Shown here one piece after another: positions 35,924 through 43,890 of a stretch of 64,000 nt of DNA (positions are counted from its first letter, which is position 1; every line of letters starts with the position of its first letter). The DNA lies in NCBI RefSeq assembly GCF_014652855.1, contig NZ_BMZP01000003.1, positions 62,001 through 126,000 on the forward strand. The letters run 5' to 3'. Origin of the DNA: Novosphingobium pokkalii (GTDB lineage Bacteria > Pseudomonadota > Alphaproteobacteria > Sphingomonadales > Sphingomonadaceae). Made by a program: the position numbers and the translations under genes. The notes beneath the pieces were generated by a model that saw only the letters and a list, made by a program, of their open reading frames with translations, ran no database searches and was not told the origin of the DNA.

Positions 35924-36253
35924 CTATTGGTTTGTCGCGGGTTCCTGGCGCGGAATGACCAGCTCATCGGGATGCGCGACATTGAGATCGGACCGCAGCA
36001 GTTCGCCCACCAGATCGGGATCGGCATGCTTGGGATCGAGCAGGTTCACGCGGTTCTGAAGGTGATCCCGCTCTGCGGTGAGCTGCGCCACTTCCTTTTG
36101 CCGCTGCTCCAGCATGTGGGCGTTCTCGCTCCACGCGAGCAGCCCGCTCGGCCCGGCCACGGCCCATGCGCCCATCAGCAGCAAGGCCACGAGGGCCAGC
36201 GTTTCGGTCACGCTGTTGCGAGGCAGTTTGAGATTGGGACGACGCCGCTTCAT
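35924..36253 (-). CDS. Septum formation initiator (FtsB/DivIC-like)
   Basis: 109 residues from ATG 36253 (MKRRRPNLKLPRNSV): short basic cytoplasmic part, a single membrane segment (about 17-37), then a coiled-coil with heptads (HMLEQRQKEVAQLTAERDHLQNRVNLL) and a globular tail with HADPDLVGELLRSDLNVAHPDEL. This is the FtsB/DivIC plan, a bitopic divisome protein that binds FtsL and FtsQ. No clear SD; a GTG six codons upstream is an alternative. It stands alone, 80 bp downstream of nothing related, unlike the common eno- or pdhA-linked position. Confidence 0.82.
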   Translation of the reverse strand: MKRRRPNLKLPRNSVTETLALVALLLMGAWAVAGPSGLLAWSENAHMLEQRQKEVAQLTAERDHLQNRVNLLDPKHADPDLVGELLRSDLNVAHPDELVIPRQEPATNQ

Positions 36254-36546
36254 GACGTCAAGGAGAATCACATTTGATCGGCCATTGCAAGCGCATCGAT
36301 ACGGAAAAACGGCAGAAACCCGCCGCATTCCGTCAATACGCAAAAGTCCTGCAGCAGGCCGTTGCAAGCAGGCGCATTAACCATGGCTGAGCCTGCCGTT
36401 CCGCCGCCACTGGCTCCTGCTGCGTAGCAATGCGTGGGAAATTTTCGCCAGACATTAACCGGTCGGCAGCACTTGCCGGTGCATGATCGCAGGCGGGGTG
36501 TGGTGCGTCTGGGCGCCACGGCAACGGGAAGGTTCGGGTTTCGATC

Positions 36547-38361
36547 ATGCGTTTCGAGTGTTTGCGTCAGCGCTTGAAGCTCCTTCGCGGCAACGGCCCG
36601 CCCGCCGGCGCGGCCCGAAAAGATCAAGGATTCCTGGCACGATTGGCCGCAGATCGCGCTGGCAATGCCCTGGCGATCGTCACGCTGACGACCTTCACGA
36701 TGATCACTCTGGCCGGTCTCGGCCTCGACATGTCGCGCGCCTATCTCACCAAGACCAGCCTTCAGGATGCCTGCGACGCCGGCGTGCTGGCCGGGCGCAA
36801 GGCCATGGCCGCTTCGGGCACTTATGGTGCCACCGAACAGGCCAAGGCCAACAAGATGTTCAATTTCAACATCAACGAAAACCGTACGGAAACCTCGACG
36901 GCGGTCTTCACCAGTTCGGCCGACACGACCGGCCACGTGACCGGCACGGCCACAACGACGATGCCGACCACGCTGATGAAGCTGTTCACCTATAACAGCC
37001 TGCCGCTGACAGTGCAGTGCAGCGCCGAATTGCAGATGTCCAACGCCGACGTCATGTTCGTGCTCGACACCACCGGCTCGATGGCCTGCAACCCTTCGGG
37101 CGGCAACTGCGTCAGCGGTTCGGATTCCAAGATCGTTGGCCTGCGCAACGCGATCAAGTCGTTCTACACCACCGTGGCCGGCGCGGTGACCGACAAGAAC
37201 AACACCCGCATCCGCTTCGGCTTCGTGCCCTATGCGATGACGGTGAACGCGCAGAACCTGCTGACGTCTGGTGCGATGCCGAGCAATTACTTTGTCGACA
37301 GCTCGCCCTATATCACCAAGCTCGTGCAGTTCAGCACGACCGGCACCACGGTCAACGGGCAGACGCGCTATCTCGCCACCGGCTATCGCTACACCTCGTC
37401 GACCGTCAATGTTTCGGCCTTCAAGGGCTTTGGCTCGGTGCCCCTGGCCACCGGCATCACGCTCTCCACCGGCAAGAACGCATCGAGCGCCACCTACGTC
37501 ACGGTCAAGCCATCAACCAGCAGTCCCTATTACGACCCGCGTCAACTAGCTGTCGCCTATGCCGCCGGCACGGCAGGCAACCTGTCGACCACCAGCTACA
37601 CCTGGAGCGGCTGCCTGGAAGAGCGCGGTACGGTCAACCAGCTCTCGATGTCGCCCATCCCCAGCGGCGCCTATGACATGGACGTGACCAGCGCGCCGGT
37701 GACCGATGGCACCAACGATGCCACGCGGTGGAAGCCCTATCTCGAAAGCCTGGAGTTCTATCTCAACGGCTATTCCATGCCGCTGACCACCTCCACCGTG
37801 ATGTCGAACCAGACCGGCTATTGCCCGACGCCGATGATGCTCTACACCACGGTCGATACCACCGCGCCCAACACGGTGCCGACCTGGCTGAACACGTATG
37901 TGAACAGCCTGGTGGCCAATGGCGGCACCTATCACGACATCGGCATGATCTGGGGCGCGCGGCTGGGCAATCCCAACGGCATTTTCGCCAGCAACGTCAA
38001 CGCGGGCAACCTGCCTTCGGTCAGCCGGCACATCATCTTCATGACTGACGGGACCATGGAAAACTACCCCGCCAACTACACGGCCTGGGGTGTGACGCAG
38101 TATGACGGGCGCGACGCGCCCACCTCCACGACCGCCTCGAACCTAGTCAACTATCACAACAACCGCTTCCTGGCCGCCTGCACCCTGGCCAAGAACATGG
38201 GCTATACCATCTGGGTGATCGGCTTTGGCCAGACGCTGACCACCCAGATGCAAAGCTGCGCGACGGCCAACCGCGCCTATTATGCGTCCAACACCACCGC
38301 GCTGACCACCACGTTCCAGTACATCGCCGGCCAGGTGGCCGATCTGCGGCTGAACAAGTGA
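36547..38361 (+). CDS. TadG-like pilus assembly protein with vWA domain
   Basis: 604 residues. Near the N-terminus (about 38-60) is the TadE/G membrane helix, DRAGNALAIVTLTTFTMITLAGLGLDMSRAY, the 'DR.G' entry to a Flp-type leader helix. From about residue 170 follows a von Willebrand A domain with NADVMFVLDTTGSM as an altered MIDAS (DxTxS), large Thr/Ser-rich loops and IIFMTDGTMENYP. The rest is exported. Members join tight-adherence (Flp/Tad) pilus systems and help assembly at the outer face. Its stop overlaps the following tadE start (TGATG). No other tad genes are in the window. Confidence 0.85.
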   Translation: MRFECLRQRLKLLRGNGPPAGAARKDQGFLARLAADRAGNALAIVTLTTFTMITLAGLGLDMSRAYLTKTSLQDACDAGVLAGRKAMAASGTYGATEQAKANKMFNFNINENRTETSTAVFTSSADTTGHVTGTATTTMPTTLMKLFTYNSLPLTVQCSAELQMSNADVMFVLDTTGSMACNPSGGNCVSGSDSKIVGLRNAIKSFYTTVAGAVTDKNNTRIRFGFVPYAMTVNAQNLLTSGAMPSNYFVDSSPYITKLVQFSTTGTTVNGQTRYLATGYRYTSSTVNVSAFKGFGSVPLATGITLSTGKNASSATYVTVKPSTSSPYYDPRQLAVAYAAGTAGNLSTTSYTWSGCLEERGTVNQLSMSPIPSGAYDMDVTSAPVTDGTNDATRWKPYLESLEFYLNGYSMPLTTSTVMSNQTGYCPTPMMLYTTVDTTAPNTVPTWLNTYVNSLVANGGTYHDIGMIWGARLGNPNGIFASNVNAGNLPSVSRHIIFMTDGTMENYPANYTAWGVTQYDGRDAPTSTTASNLVNYHNNRFLAACTLAKNMGYTIWVIGFGQTLTTQMQSCATANRAYYASNTTALTTTFQYIAGQVADLRLNK

Positions 38362-39002
38362 TGCGGCGGGTGTTGCGCCCTCTTGCTGGCCGGCTGCGCC
38401 GCGATGCCAGCCGGCTGCGTCGCGATGCCAGCCGGCTGCGCCGCGATGATCGCGGCGTCACCGCGCTGGAATTTGCGCTGACCGCACCGTTGATGCTGCT
38501 GATCATGGCCGTGCTGCTGGAACTGGGCCTGGCCTATTATCTCCAGGCCGTGCTCACCGGCACGATCAACGCGGCCGGGCGCGCTTCCTCGATGCAGTCT
38601 GCACAGACCACCAGCGCGACGATCGACAGCCAGGTGACGACGCGCGTCCATCACGTGGTGCCATGGGCCAACGTGGCGTTCAGCCGCCGCAACTACACCG
38701 ATTTCACCAACGTGGGCCAGCCCGAAGACTTCACCGATTCCAACAAGAACGGCCAATACGACCAGGGCGAATGCTTCAACGATGCCAACGGCAATGGCGT
38801 GTGGGATGCCGATATGGGCAAGACGGGCCTGGGCGGCGCCAATGACGTCGTGCTCTATACCGTGACCGTCACGTACACCCCGCTGTTCGGCTTCACCACG
38901 ATGATGGGCCTGCCTTCGACGATGACCGCCAGCGCCAGCACGGTGATGCGCAACCAGCCCTTTGCCACCCAGACCACGCGCACGGTAACCCAGATATGCT
39001 GA
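38361..39002 (+). CDS. TadE-like pseudopilin with calcium-loop-like motif
   Basis: 213 residues from ATG 38361 (GTG 38358 is possible). A basic N-terminus contains RLRRDAS repeated two and a half times, then DRGVTALEFALTAPLMLLIMAVLLELGLAYYLQA, the TadE signature with the conserved ALEFA. In the exported part, DSNKNGQYDQGE and DANGNGVWDADMG have the Asp/Asn spacing of EF-hand or dockerin-type calcium loops. The family provides minor pilins of Flp/Tad pili. The stop overlaps the next gene by 7 bp. Calcium binding is a suggestion from spacing only. Confidence 0.82.
   Translation: MRRVLRPLAGRLRRDASRLRRDASRLRRDDRGVTALEFALTAPLMLLIMAVLLELGLAYYLQAVLTGTINAAGRASSMQSAQTTSATIDSQVTTRVHHVVPWANVAFSRRNYTDFTNVGQPEDFTDSNKNGQYDQGECFNDANGNGVWDADMGKTGLGGANDVVLYTVTVTYTPLFGFTTMMGLPSTMTASASTVMRNQPFATQTTRTVTQIC
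38391..38447 (+). repeat. Coding tandem repeat of 21 bp (2.7 copies)
   Basis: CGGCTGCGCCGCGATGCCAGC at 38391-38411, repeated at 38412-38432 with one change and partly at 38433-38447. It encodes the RLRRDAS heptapeptide in front of the TadE membrane helix. Unit length is a multiple of three, so copy number can change without a frameshift. Confidence 0.85.
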
Positions 39003-39652
39003 AGCGCCCTGCCCTTGCCCGCCGGCTGCTGCGCCGCTTGGCGCGCGAAACCAGCGCGGTCACGGTGATCGAGCTGGGCGTCAGCCTGCCGTTCCTGATG
39101 GTCATCGCGCTCGGTTCGATGGAGATGGTGAATCTGGGCATCCTGCATGTGCGGCTCAACCAGCTTGCCATCTCGGTGGCGGACAATGCCTCGCGCGCCA
39201 AGCAATCGGTTGTCGGCGGGGCGCCGATGTTCCGCGAGTATGACGTCAACCAGGTGTTCACGGGCGCGGCGCTGTCGGTGGACGATCTCGACTTTCCCAC
39301 AAATGGCCGCGTGATCCTGTCCAGCCTGGAGACCAACAGTTCGGGCGGCCAATGGATTCACTGGCAGCGCTGCTGGGGCAACAACACCTATGTCTCGCGC
39401 TATGGCGTGCAGGGCACCGGCGCCACCGGCACCAGCTTTGCCGGCATGGGTCAGCCAGGGGGCGTGGTCACGGTGGAAAGCCCCTATGCGATCATGTTCG
39501 TGGAAGTGGCCTATCAGTACAAGCCGATCTTCTTCGGCACGCTGTTCAAGCCGATGCTGATCCGCAAGGACGCGGCCATGTATGTGCGCGACGATCGCGA
39601 TCTCACCCAGATCTACAATCCCGCCCCCACGGTGACCGCCGCCACCTGCTGA
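38996..39652 (+). CDS. TadE-like pilus protein
   Basis: 218 residues, third gene of the tadG-tadE-tadE set. The N-terminal basic run (RRLLRRLARETSA) leads into VTVIELGVSLPFLMVIALGSMEMVNLGIL, with the conserved Glu six residues into the helix as in TadE proteins. The exported domain has two Cys (QRCWGNN and the final TAATC), which could form a disulfide. No calcium-loop motif, unlike the preceding paralogue. It ends 28 bp before the convergent SDR gene, and no terminator stem is obvious there. Confidence 0.82.
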   Translation: MLKRPALARRLLRRLARETSAVTVIELGVSLPFLMVIALGSMEMVNLGILHVRLNQLAISVADNASRAKQSVVGGAPMFREYDVNQVFTGAALSVDDLDFPTNGRVILSSLETNSSGGQWIHWQRCWGNNTYVSRYGVQGTGATGTSFAGMGQPGGVVTVESPYAIMFVEVAYQYKPIFFGTLFKPMLIRKDAAMYVRDDRDLTQIYNPAPTVTAATC

Positions 39653-39680
39653 CCAAGAGGGCGGCACCGATCCGCGCGGC

Positions 39681-40433
39681 TCAGCTCCCGTCGGTGATCA
39701 GCGTGCCGCCATCCACCACCAGCGTCTGCCCGGTGATGAAGCCCGCCGCCGGAGAGGCCAGGAACACCGCGGCGCCGGCAACCTCCTCTGGCAGGCCGGG
39801 CCGGCGCAGCGGGGTCATGGCCATGCGCCGGGCCATGAACGCGGCATCTTCCAACAATGGGCGCGACAGGTCGGTGGCGATGAAACCGGGGGCAATGGCG
39901 TTGCAGCGCAAGCCCTGCGGCCCCCATTCCACCGCCAGGTTGCGTGCGAGTTGGGAAACGCCGGCCTTGGCCAGGGCATAGGCGCTGATCGCGCGATTGC
40001 CGCGCAGCGCCGAAAGGCTGGACACCAGCACCAGTGCCCCGCCCGGGCGCAAGTGCGGCCGCGCGGCGCGCGCCAAAACAACCTGGCTGCGCAAGTTGAC
40101 CGCCATCACCCGGTCATAATCGTCCATGTCCAGATCGGCGAAGCCGCCCGGCCGCCCGGTGATGCCGGCATTGCACACCACGATGTCGAGACCGCCGGCA
40201 GCGGCCACCGTGGCCGCGACCAGATGGGCCAGCGCCGCGCTGTCGGTCACGTCGCAAGCCACGCCGGGCATGCCGAGTTGCGCCGCCACGGCGGCCGTAT
40301 CGGCAGCATCCTCGCTGGAGATGGTCACCTGGGCACCAGCCGCGATCATCGCCTCGGCAATGGCCCGGCCGATGCCTCGGGTAGAGCCGGTGACCAGGGC
40401 CACCTTGCCATCCAGGCGGAACGGATCGCTCAC
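39681..40433 (-). CDS. Short-chain dehydrogenase/reductase
   Basis: 250 residues from GTG 40433, which overlaps the cupin stop as GTGA; the longer frame is an artefact. SDR motifs: VALVTGSTRGIGRAIAEAM (TGxxxGxG), DIVVCNAGIT (NAG), the catalytic SSLSALRGNRAISAYALAKAGVSQLARN (Ser, Tyr, Lys) and the C-terminal FITGQTLVVDGGT. NAD(H) or NADP(H) preference is not decidable with confidence; EDAAD in the second-strand region has no strong basic pair. Last gene of the FAH-cupin-SDR operon, so it probably oxidises or reduces an intermediate of the same catabolic route. Confidence 0.9.
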   Translation of the reverse strand: MSDPFRLDGKVALVTGSTRGIGRAIAEAMIAAGAQVTISSEDAADTAAVAAQLGMPGVACDVTDSAALAHLVAATVAAAGGLDIVVCNAGITGRPGGFADLDMDDYDRVMAVNLRSQVVLARAARPHLRPGGALVLVSSLSALRGNRAISAYALAKAGVSQLARNLAVEWGPQGLRCNAIAPGFIATDLSRPLLEDAAFMARRMAMTPLRRPGLPEEVAGAAVFLASPAAGFITGQTLVVDGGTLITDGS

Positions 40434-40957
40434 TTGTGCTCGGGCCGGTCTTCGTCGAGCGGCTTGCCGTTGTGCAGGTAGGCCGGCGCCTCGATCAGCA
40501 CGAAGGCGATGCGGCAGACCTTGTCGGTGGTGTTGCGCCACAGGTGGTTAGTGCCGCGCTGGATGATGATGCCGTGCTGGCCAATGGTGGTCTTGGCGCC
40601 ATCATCCAGTTCCAGCTCCACTTCGCCTTCCAGCACGATGCCATAGTCGATCGAGTTGGTGCGGTGAAACGGGCTGGCCTGCCCCGGCAGCATGTCGACG
40701 ATGCGGATCACCGAGCCGCCTTCCAGCGTGACCCCGGCTTCGCGCTCGCGCCCGTCGGTCTCGTCGTTGTTGTCGGCGGGCACTGTGGCGGTGGTCCAGA
40801 TCAGCAGCATCGCCGCATCGCCCGAGGGGATCATGCGCGTCGGCGCCAGGTCCTCGCTCTTGAACACGGCGCGTCCCTGGGCGTCGTGCCCGGTGACCAC
40901 GCGCTGCACCAGCGGCAGGCCGCTGTCGGAAACCGGGGCGGAAATCGTTTCGCTCAT
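40430..40957 (-). CDS. Cupin domain protein
   Basis: 175 residues from ATG 40957, overlapping the FAH-family stop as ATGA. The cupin motif region is SPFHRTNSIDYGIVLEGEVELELDDG (motif 1, one His, Asp/Tyr, with Glu in GEV), followed by GQHGIIIQRGTNHLWRNTTDKVCRIAFVLI (motif 2 with one His). The family has regulators, isomerases and oxygenases. The single cupin domain and its size resemble the cupins often linked to FAH-type hydrolases in ring-cleavage pathways. Function not assignable. Confidence 0.8.
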   Translation of the reverse strand: MSETISAPVSDSGLPLVQRVVTGHDAQGRAVFKSEDLAPTRMIPSGDAAMLLIWTTATVPADNNDETDGREREAGVTLEGGSVIRIVDMLPGQASPFHRTNSIDYGIVLEGEVELELDDGAKTTIGQHGIIIQRGTNHLWRNTTDKVCRIAFVLIEAPAYLHNGKPLDEDRPEHK

Positions 40958-41910
40958 GCCTTCACCACTTTCTGTTCGATAACACCAAACGGGCTGCGCC
41001 CATCGGGCAGCCGCCCTTCCATGCGCACCGTGTCGCCAAAGGCCATGAAATCGGTGCGTGGTGCGCCGTGGTCCACGATCTCGATCCCGCGCCGCTCGGC
41101 AATGCAGGAAGAGCCGATTTCGCGATAGTTCGGGTTGGACACGGTGCCCGAACCGATCACCGTGCCGGCAACCAGATCGCGCGTCGCCGCGGCATGGGCC
41201 ACCAGTTCGTGAAAACCATGGCCCATCGGCGCGCCATTGGCCGCGCCAAAGCGCCGGCCGTTCCAATCCACCAGCAGATCGGCGCAGACGCGCCCATCGG
41301 CCCAGACGCTGCCCAGTTCGTCGGGAGTCACGGCGAACGGTGCCATGCTGCACGGCGGCTTGGCCTGGACCCAGCCGAACCCGGTCTTCATTTCCGGCCC
41401 GGCCAGCTTGCGCAACGACCAGTCGTTGATCTGCACGATCAAGCGGATGTGCGCCATGGCCTCCGCCGCGCTGGTGCCCATGGGCACGGCATCGACGATG
41501 ACGCCGAACTCGCCCTCGAAATCGATGCCGAATTCCTCGCCGGGAAAGCGCACGTCGTCATGCGGGCCGTAGAAGTGGCTGGACACCCCCTGGTACATCA
41601 GCGGACGGTCGCTTTTCTCCGGGACCACGCCCAGCACCTTGTCCATCAGCTCGCCATGGCAGGCAAAGGCCGATCCATCGAGCCATTGCCAGGCGCGCGG
41701 CAAAGGCGCGGCCAGGCGCGCCGGATCGAGCGGCTGGGGAAAATCGCCGATTGCGGCCAGGCGTGGCGCCACGGCGGCCCAGTTGTCCAGGGCTTCCTGC
41801 AAGGTCTTGACCGGCGCTGGCGCAAAGTGCCCGCCATCGGGCGAGACCACCACCAGCATTCCGTCGCGCTTGCCGGGTTGCGCGCTCGCATCGAGCGTTG
41901 CCAGACGCAT
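40954..41910 (-). CDS. Fumarylacetoacetate hydrolase (FAH) family protein
   Basis: 318 residues; GGGAGAA before ATG 41910. FAH fold features: FYGPHDDVRFPGEEFGIDFEGEFGVIVD, which supplies the metal-binding Glu residues (xExE), INDWSLRKLAG and KPPCSMAPFAVTPDEL, and LVAGTVIGSGTVSN near the C-terminus. This version has an N-terminal extension like true fumarylacetoacetases and related fumarylpyruvate or acylpyruvate hydrolases. First gene of a coupled three-gene unit that diverges from the hydrolase operon at 42125. Probable task: hydrolysis or hydration of a ring-cleavage product. Confidence 0.88.
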   Translation of the reverse strand: MRLATLDASAQPGKRDGMLVVVSPDGGHFAPAPVKTLQEALDNWAAVAPRLAAIGDFPQPLDPARLAAPLPRAWQWLDGSAFACHGELMDKVLGVVPEKSDRPLMYQGVSSHFYGPHDDVRFPGEEFGIDFEGEFGVIVDAVPMGTSAAEAMAHIRLIVQINDWSLRKLAGPEMKTGFGWVQAKPPCSMAPFAVTPDELGSVWADGRVCADLLVDWNGRRFGAANGAPMGHGFHELVAHAAATRDLVAGTVIGSGTVSNPNYREIGSSCIAERRGIEIVDHGAPRTDFMAFGDTVRMEGRLPDGRSPFGVIEQKVVKA

Positions 41911-41973
41911 GCCAAGTATTCTCCCATTCTATTTCAACCTTGCTGATGCCCGCCCGATGCCGCGCGAACAACG

Positions 41974-42007
41974 GCATCCTGTCGATAGTCAGCTATCGAC
42001 AGGATGC
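41974..42007. promoter_or_regulatory. 34-bp perfect palindrome in a divergent promoter region
   Basis: GCATCCTGTCGATAG, spacer TCAG, CTATCGACAGGATGC: 15-bp arms without mismatch, midway between the FAH gene (start 41910) and the hydrolase gene (start 42125). Neither gene reads through it, so a transcriptional terminator is unlikely. An operator for one of the local regulators (LysR 48326, HxlR 47846) or for a regulator elsewhere is the simplest reading. Confidence 0.65.
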
Positions 42008-42124
42008 GATGGTCCCGCCCCTGTCGCCATGCGACACCGCCGGGCGATGCGCGGGTCCGGGCAGGCCTCTCCCTGTCCAGCCTGCGGACCGCCCGCCAAA
42101 ATGATTCCTGCAAGGATTGCAAAG

Positions 42125-43276
42125 ATGTTCGAGCCTTTTCCCGGCAACTATGTGTGGAACCTCGCAACCAACCTTGCCCTGGTGTGCGGCGGCAACCATG
42201 GCGAGATCGACGAGGCGTGCCGCCCGGTGCGCGAAGCGGCCAAGTCTGGCGCCGATGCCGGATCGGCCGCCCTGTTCGACAGCTGGATTGCCGTCGCCGA
42301 CCAGGTGACGCGCAATGCCGACGCCGATCTGGCCGCAGGCTTCACGCTCTCGGCCGGCAGCAAATACCTGCGCGCCAGCGGTTACTATCTGGCGGCCGAG
42401 CGGATGCAGAGCCGCGACTACGCGCCGCGCTGGGTGGCCTATGACAAGGGCCTGGAGCTTTATCACAAGGGCAGCGCCCTGCGTGGACTGCATGTCGACA
42501 AAGTCGAGATCCCCTACGAAGGCTCGGCCTATCCGGCGATCTTCGTCCACGATGGCAGCGGCACCCCGCGGCCCACGCTGGTCTCGGTCAACGGCCTCGA
42601 TTCGATGAAGGAACAGGTCAACATGGCCGGCCACGGCCTGTCCAACCTGGAGCGGGGCATGAACACCCTGTTCGTGGACCAGCCCGGCACCGGCGAGGCG
42701 ATCCGCAAACGCAACCTGCCCGCCGTCTATGATGCCGAACGCTGGGGCAGCCCGGCGTTCGATTACCTGCTCACCCGCAGCGACGTGGTGCACGACAAGA
42801 TCGGCATCTTCGGCCTTTCGTTTGGCGGCTATCACGCCCCGCGCATCGCCGCCAACGATCCGCGCTATGCGCTGTGCGCGGTGATGGGCGCCAACCACGT
42901 TTGGGGGCAGCGCCAGCGCGAGCGGGTGAAGAACGAAGGCGAAAACCCCGTGCCGCACTATTGGGACCATGTGCTCTGGGTCTTCGGCTTCACCGATCGT
43001 GATGCTTTCCTCGATTATGCCGACCAGATCACGCTCGATGGCCAGGTGGACAAGATCAAGGTGCCGTTCCTGATCACCCACGGCGAAAATGACCGCCAGA
43101 TCCCCGCCTTCAACGCGCAGCTTTCCTACGATCAAGCGGTCAACAGCCCGAAGCGGGCGCTGCGCATGTTCAACAAGGCCGATTTTGAAGTGGAACATTG
43201 CGGCGCTGACAACGGCACCGGCATGCGCGACTATATCGCCGACTGGTGTGCCCAGACCTTTGCCGAGATGGCCTGA
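42125..43276 (+). CDS. FrsA-like alpha/beta hydrolase (2,6-dihydroxypseudooxynicotine hydrolase type)
   Basis: 383 residues from ATG 42125 with CAAGGA upstream; ATG 42101 lacks a SD. A helical N-terminal cap (about 1-130) precedes the alpha/beta core: TLVSVNGLDSMKEQ, the nucleophile elbow IFGLSFGGYHAPRIA (Ser232), THGENDRQIPAFNAQ (acid) and a late His in FEVEHCGADNGTG. This cap-plus-core layout is that of FrsA/DUF1100 proteins and of the C-C hydrolase of nicotine catabolism. That suggests cleavage of a 1,3-diketone-like bond. It is followed at 17 bp by a VOC gene in the same operon. Confidence 0.83.
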   Translation: MFEPFPGNYVWNLATNLALVCGGNHGEIDEACRPVREAAKSGADAGSAALFDSWIAVADQVTRNADADLAAGFTLSAGSKYLRASGYYLAAERMQSRDYAPRWVAYDKGLELYHKGSALRGLHVDKVEIPYEGSAYPAIFVHDGSGTPRPTLVSVNGLDSMKEQVNMAGHGLSNLERGMNTLFVDQPGTGEAIRKRNLPAVYDAERWGSPAFDYLLTRSDVVHDKIGIFGLSFGGYHAPRIAANDPRYALCAVMGANHVWGQRQRERVKNEGENPVPHYWDHVLWVFGFTDRDAFLDYADQITLDGQVDKIKVPFLITHGENDRQIPAFNAQLSYDQAVNSPKRALRMFNKADFEVEHCGADNGTGMRDYIADWCAQTFAEMA

Positions 43277-43293
43277 CAGGAAAGAGCAGCACG

Positions 43294-43707
43294 ATGGCCG
43301 AGTTCACCTTCCACCACGGCGGCGTCTCCGTGCCCGATCTCGACGCGGCGATCGACTGGTATGACCGCGTACTGGGCTTCGCGCTGGAGCGCCGCTTCTA
43401 TATCGAGGCGGCGCGCTCGCACACCGCCATGGTGCGCAAGGGCCCGCTGCGCTTCGAGATTTTCGAGGTGGAAGGCGCAGCCCCCCTGCCCGACGATCGC
43501 CGCCATCCCCCGTGCGACGTGAAGACGCACGGCAACAAGCACGTCGCCTTTCGCGTGGCTGACCTGGACGAGTTCCTGGCCGAAATGGAACAGAAAGGCG
43601 CCGATATCGCCTTCGTGGTGCGCGAGGCGTTCGGCAAGGGTTGCTTCATCCGTGATTGCGCCGGCAACCTGATCGAATTCGTCGAGGAAACCGACGACGA
43701 GGCCTGA
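43294..43707 (+). CDS. VOC (glyoxalase/extradiol-type) family protein
   Basis: 137 residues from ATG 43294 with AGGAAAGAG upstream. Two beta-alpha-beta-beta-beta modules: HHGGVSVPDLDAAIDWYDRVLGFALERRF (metal His at residue 8 or 7) and NKHVAFRVADLDEFLAEMEQKG (second His), with RDCAGNLIEFVEET giving the Glu ligand (NxIEF). This H-H-E set fits a lyase, isomerase or dioxygenase. Such single-domain VOC proteins near ring-cleavage genes often act as lactoylglutathione-lyase-like isomerases. The exact reaction is unknown. Confidence 0.85.
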   Translation: MAEFTFHHGGVSVPDLDAAIDWYDRVLGFALERRFYIEAARSHTAMVRKGPLRFEIFEVEGAAPLPDDRRHPPCDVKTHGNKHVAFRVADLDEFLAEMEQKGADIAFVVREAFGKGCFIRDCAGNLIEFVEETDDEA

Positions 43708-43731
43708 GAGGACGGGCGCAGTCCGAATGCT

Positions 43732-43823
43732 CCCCCTCCTCTTCAGACGAGGGGGTCGGGGGGTGGTGGAAACCTCGCGCAAGGCACCCCACCACCCCCG
43801 GCCCCTCCTCTGAAGAGGAGGGG
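43732..43823. repeat. Inverted pair of CCCCCTCCTC hairpins (REPIN-like), copy B
   Basis: Left unit CCCCCTCCTCTTCAGACGAGGGGG-TCGGGGGGTGGTGGAAAC at 43732-43773, right unit ACCCCACCACCCCCGGCCCCTCCTCTGAAGAGGAGGGG at 43786-43823. Same design as the pair at 12261-12434 but with a much shorter interior. Lies between convergent genes. Confidence 0.75.
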
Positions 43824-43854
43824 AGAAAACGAAGCAAATTCTGGAACCTATACA

Positions 43855-43880
43855 GCCCCCGCCAGTCCGGCGGGGGCTTT
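43855..43880. terminator. Intrinsic terminator between convergent genes
   Basis: GCCCCCGCC-AGTCC-GGCGGGGGC followed by TTT on the plus strand. It ends 11 bp before the stop of the extradiol dioxygenase-type gene, so it can serve both the VOC operon and that gene, although the T-run is short. Confidence 0.65.
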
Positions 43881-43890
43881 GCCTGGGCGA

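Noticed and set aside
36268..36936. A 222-codon minus-strand frame over the tadG start
   Set aside because: It opposes the TadG leader helix, begins inside that gene, and has no recognisable motif.
42101..42124. Start of the FrsA-like hydrolase at ATG 42101
   Set aside because: No ribosome-binding site upstream, whereas ATG 42125 follows CAAGGA.
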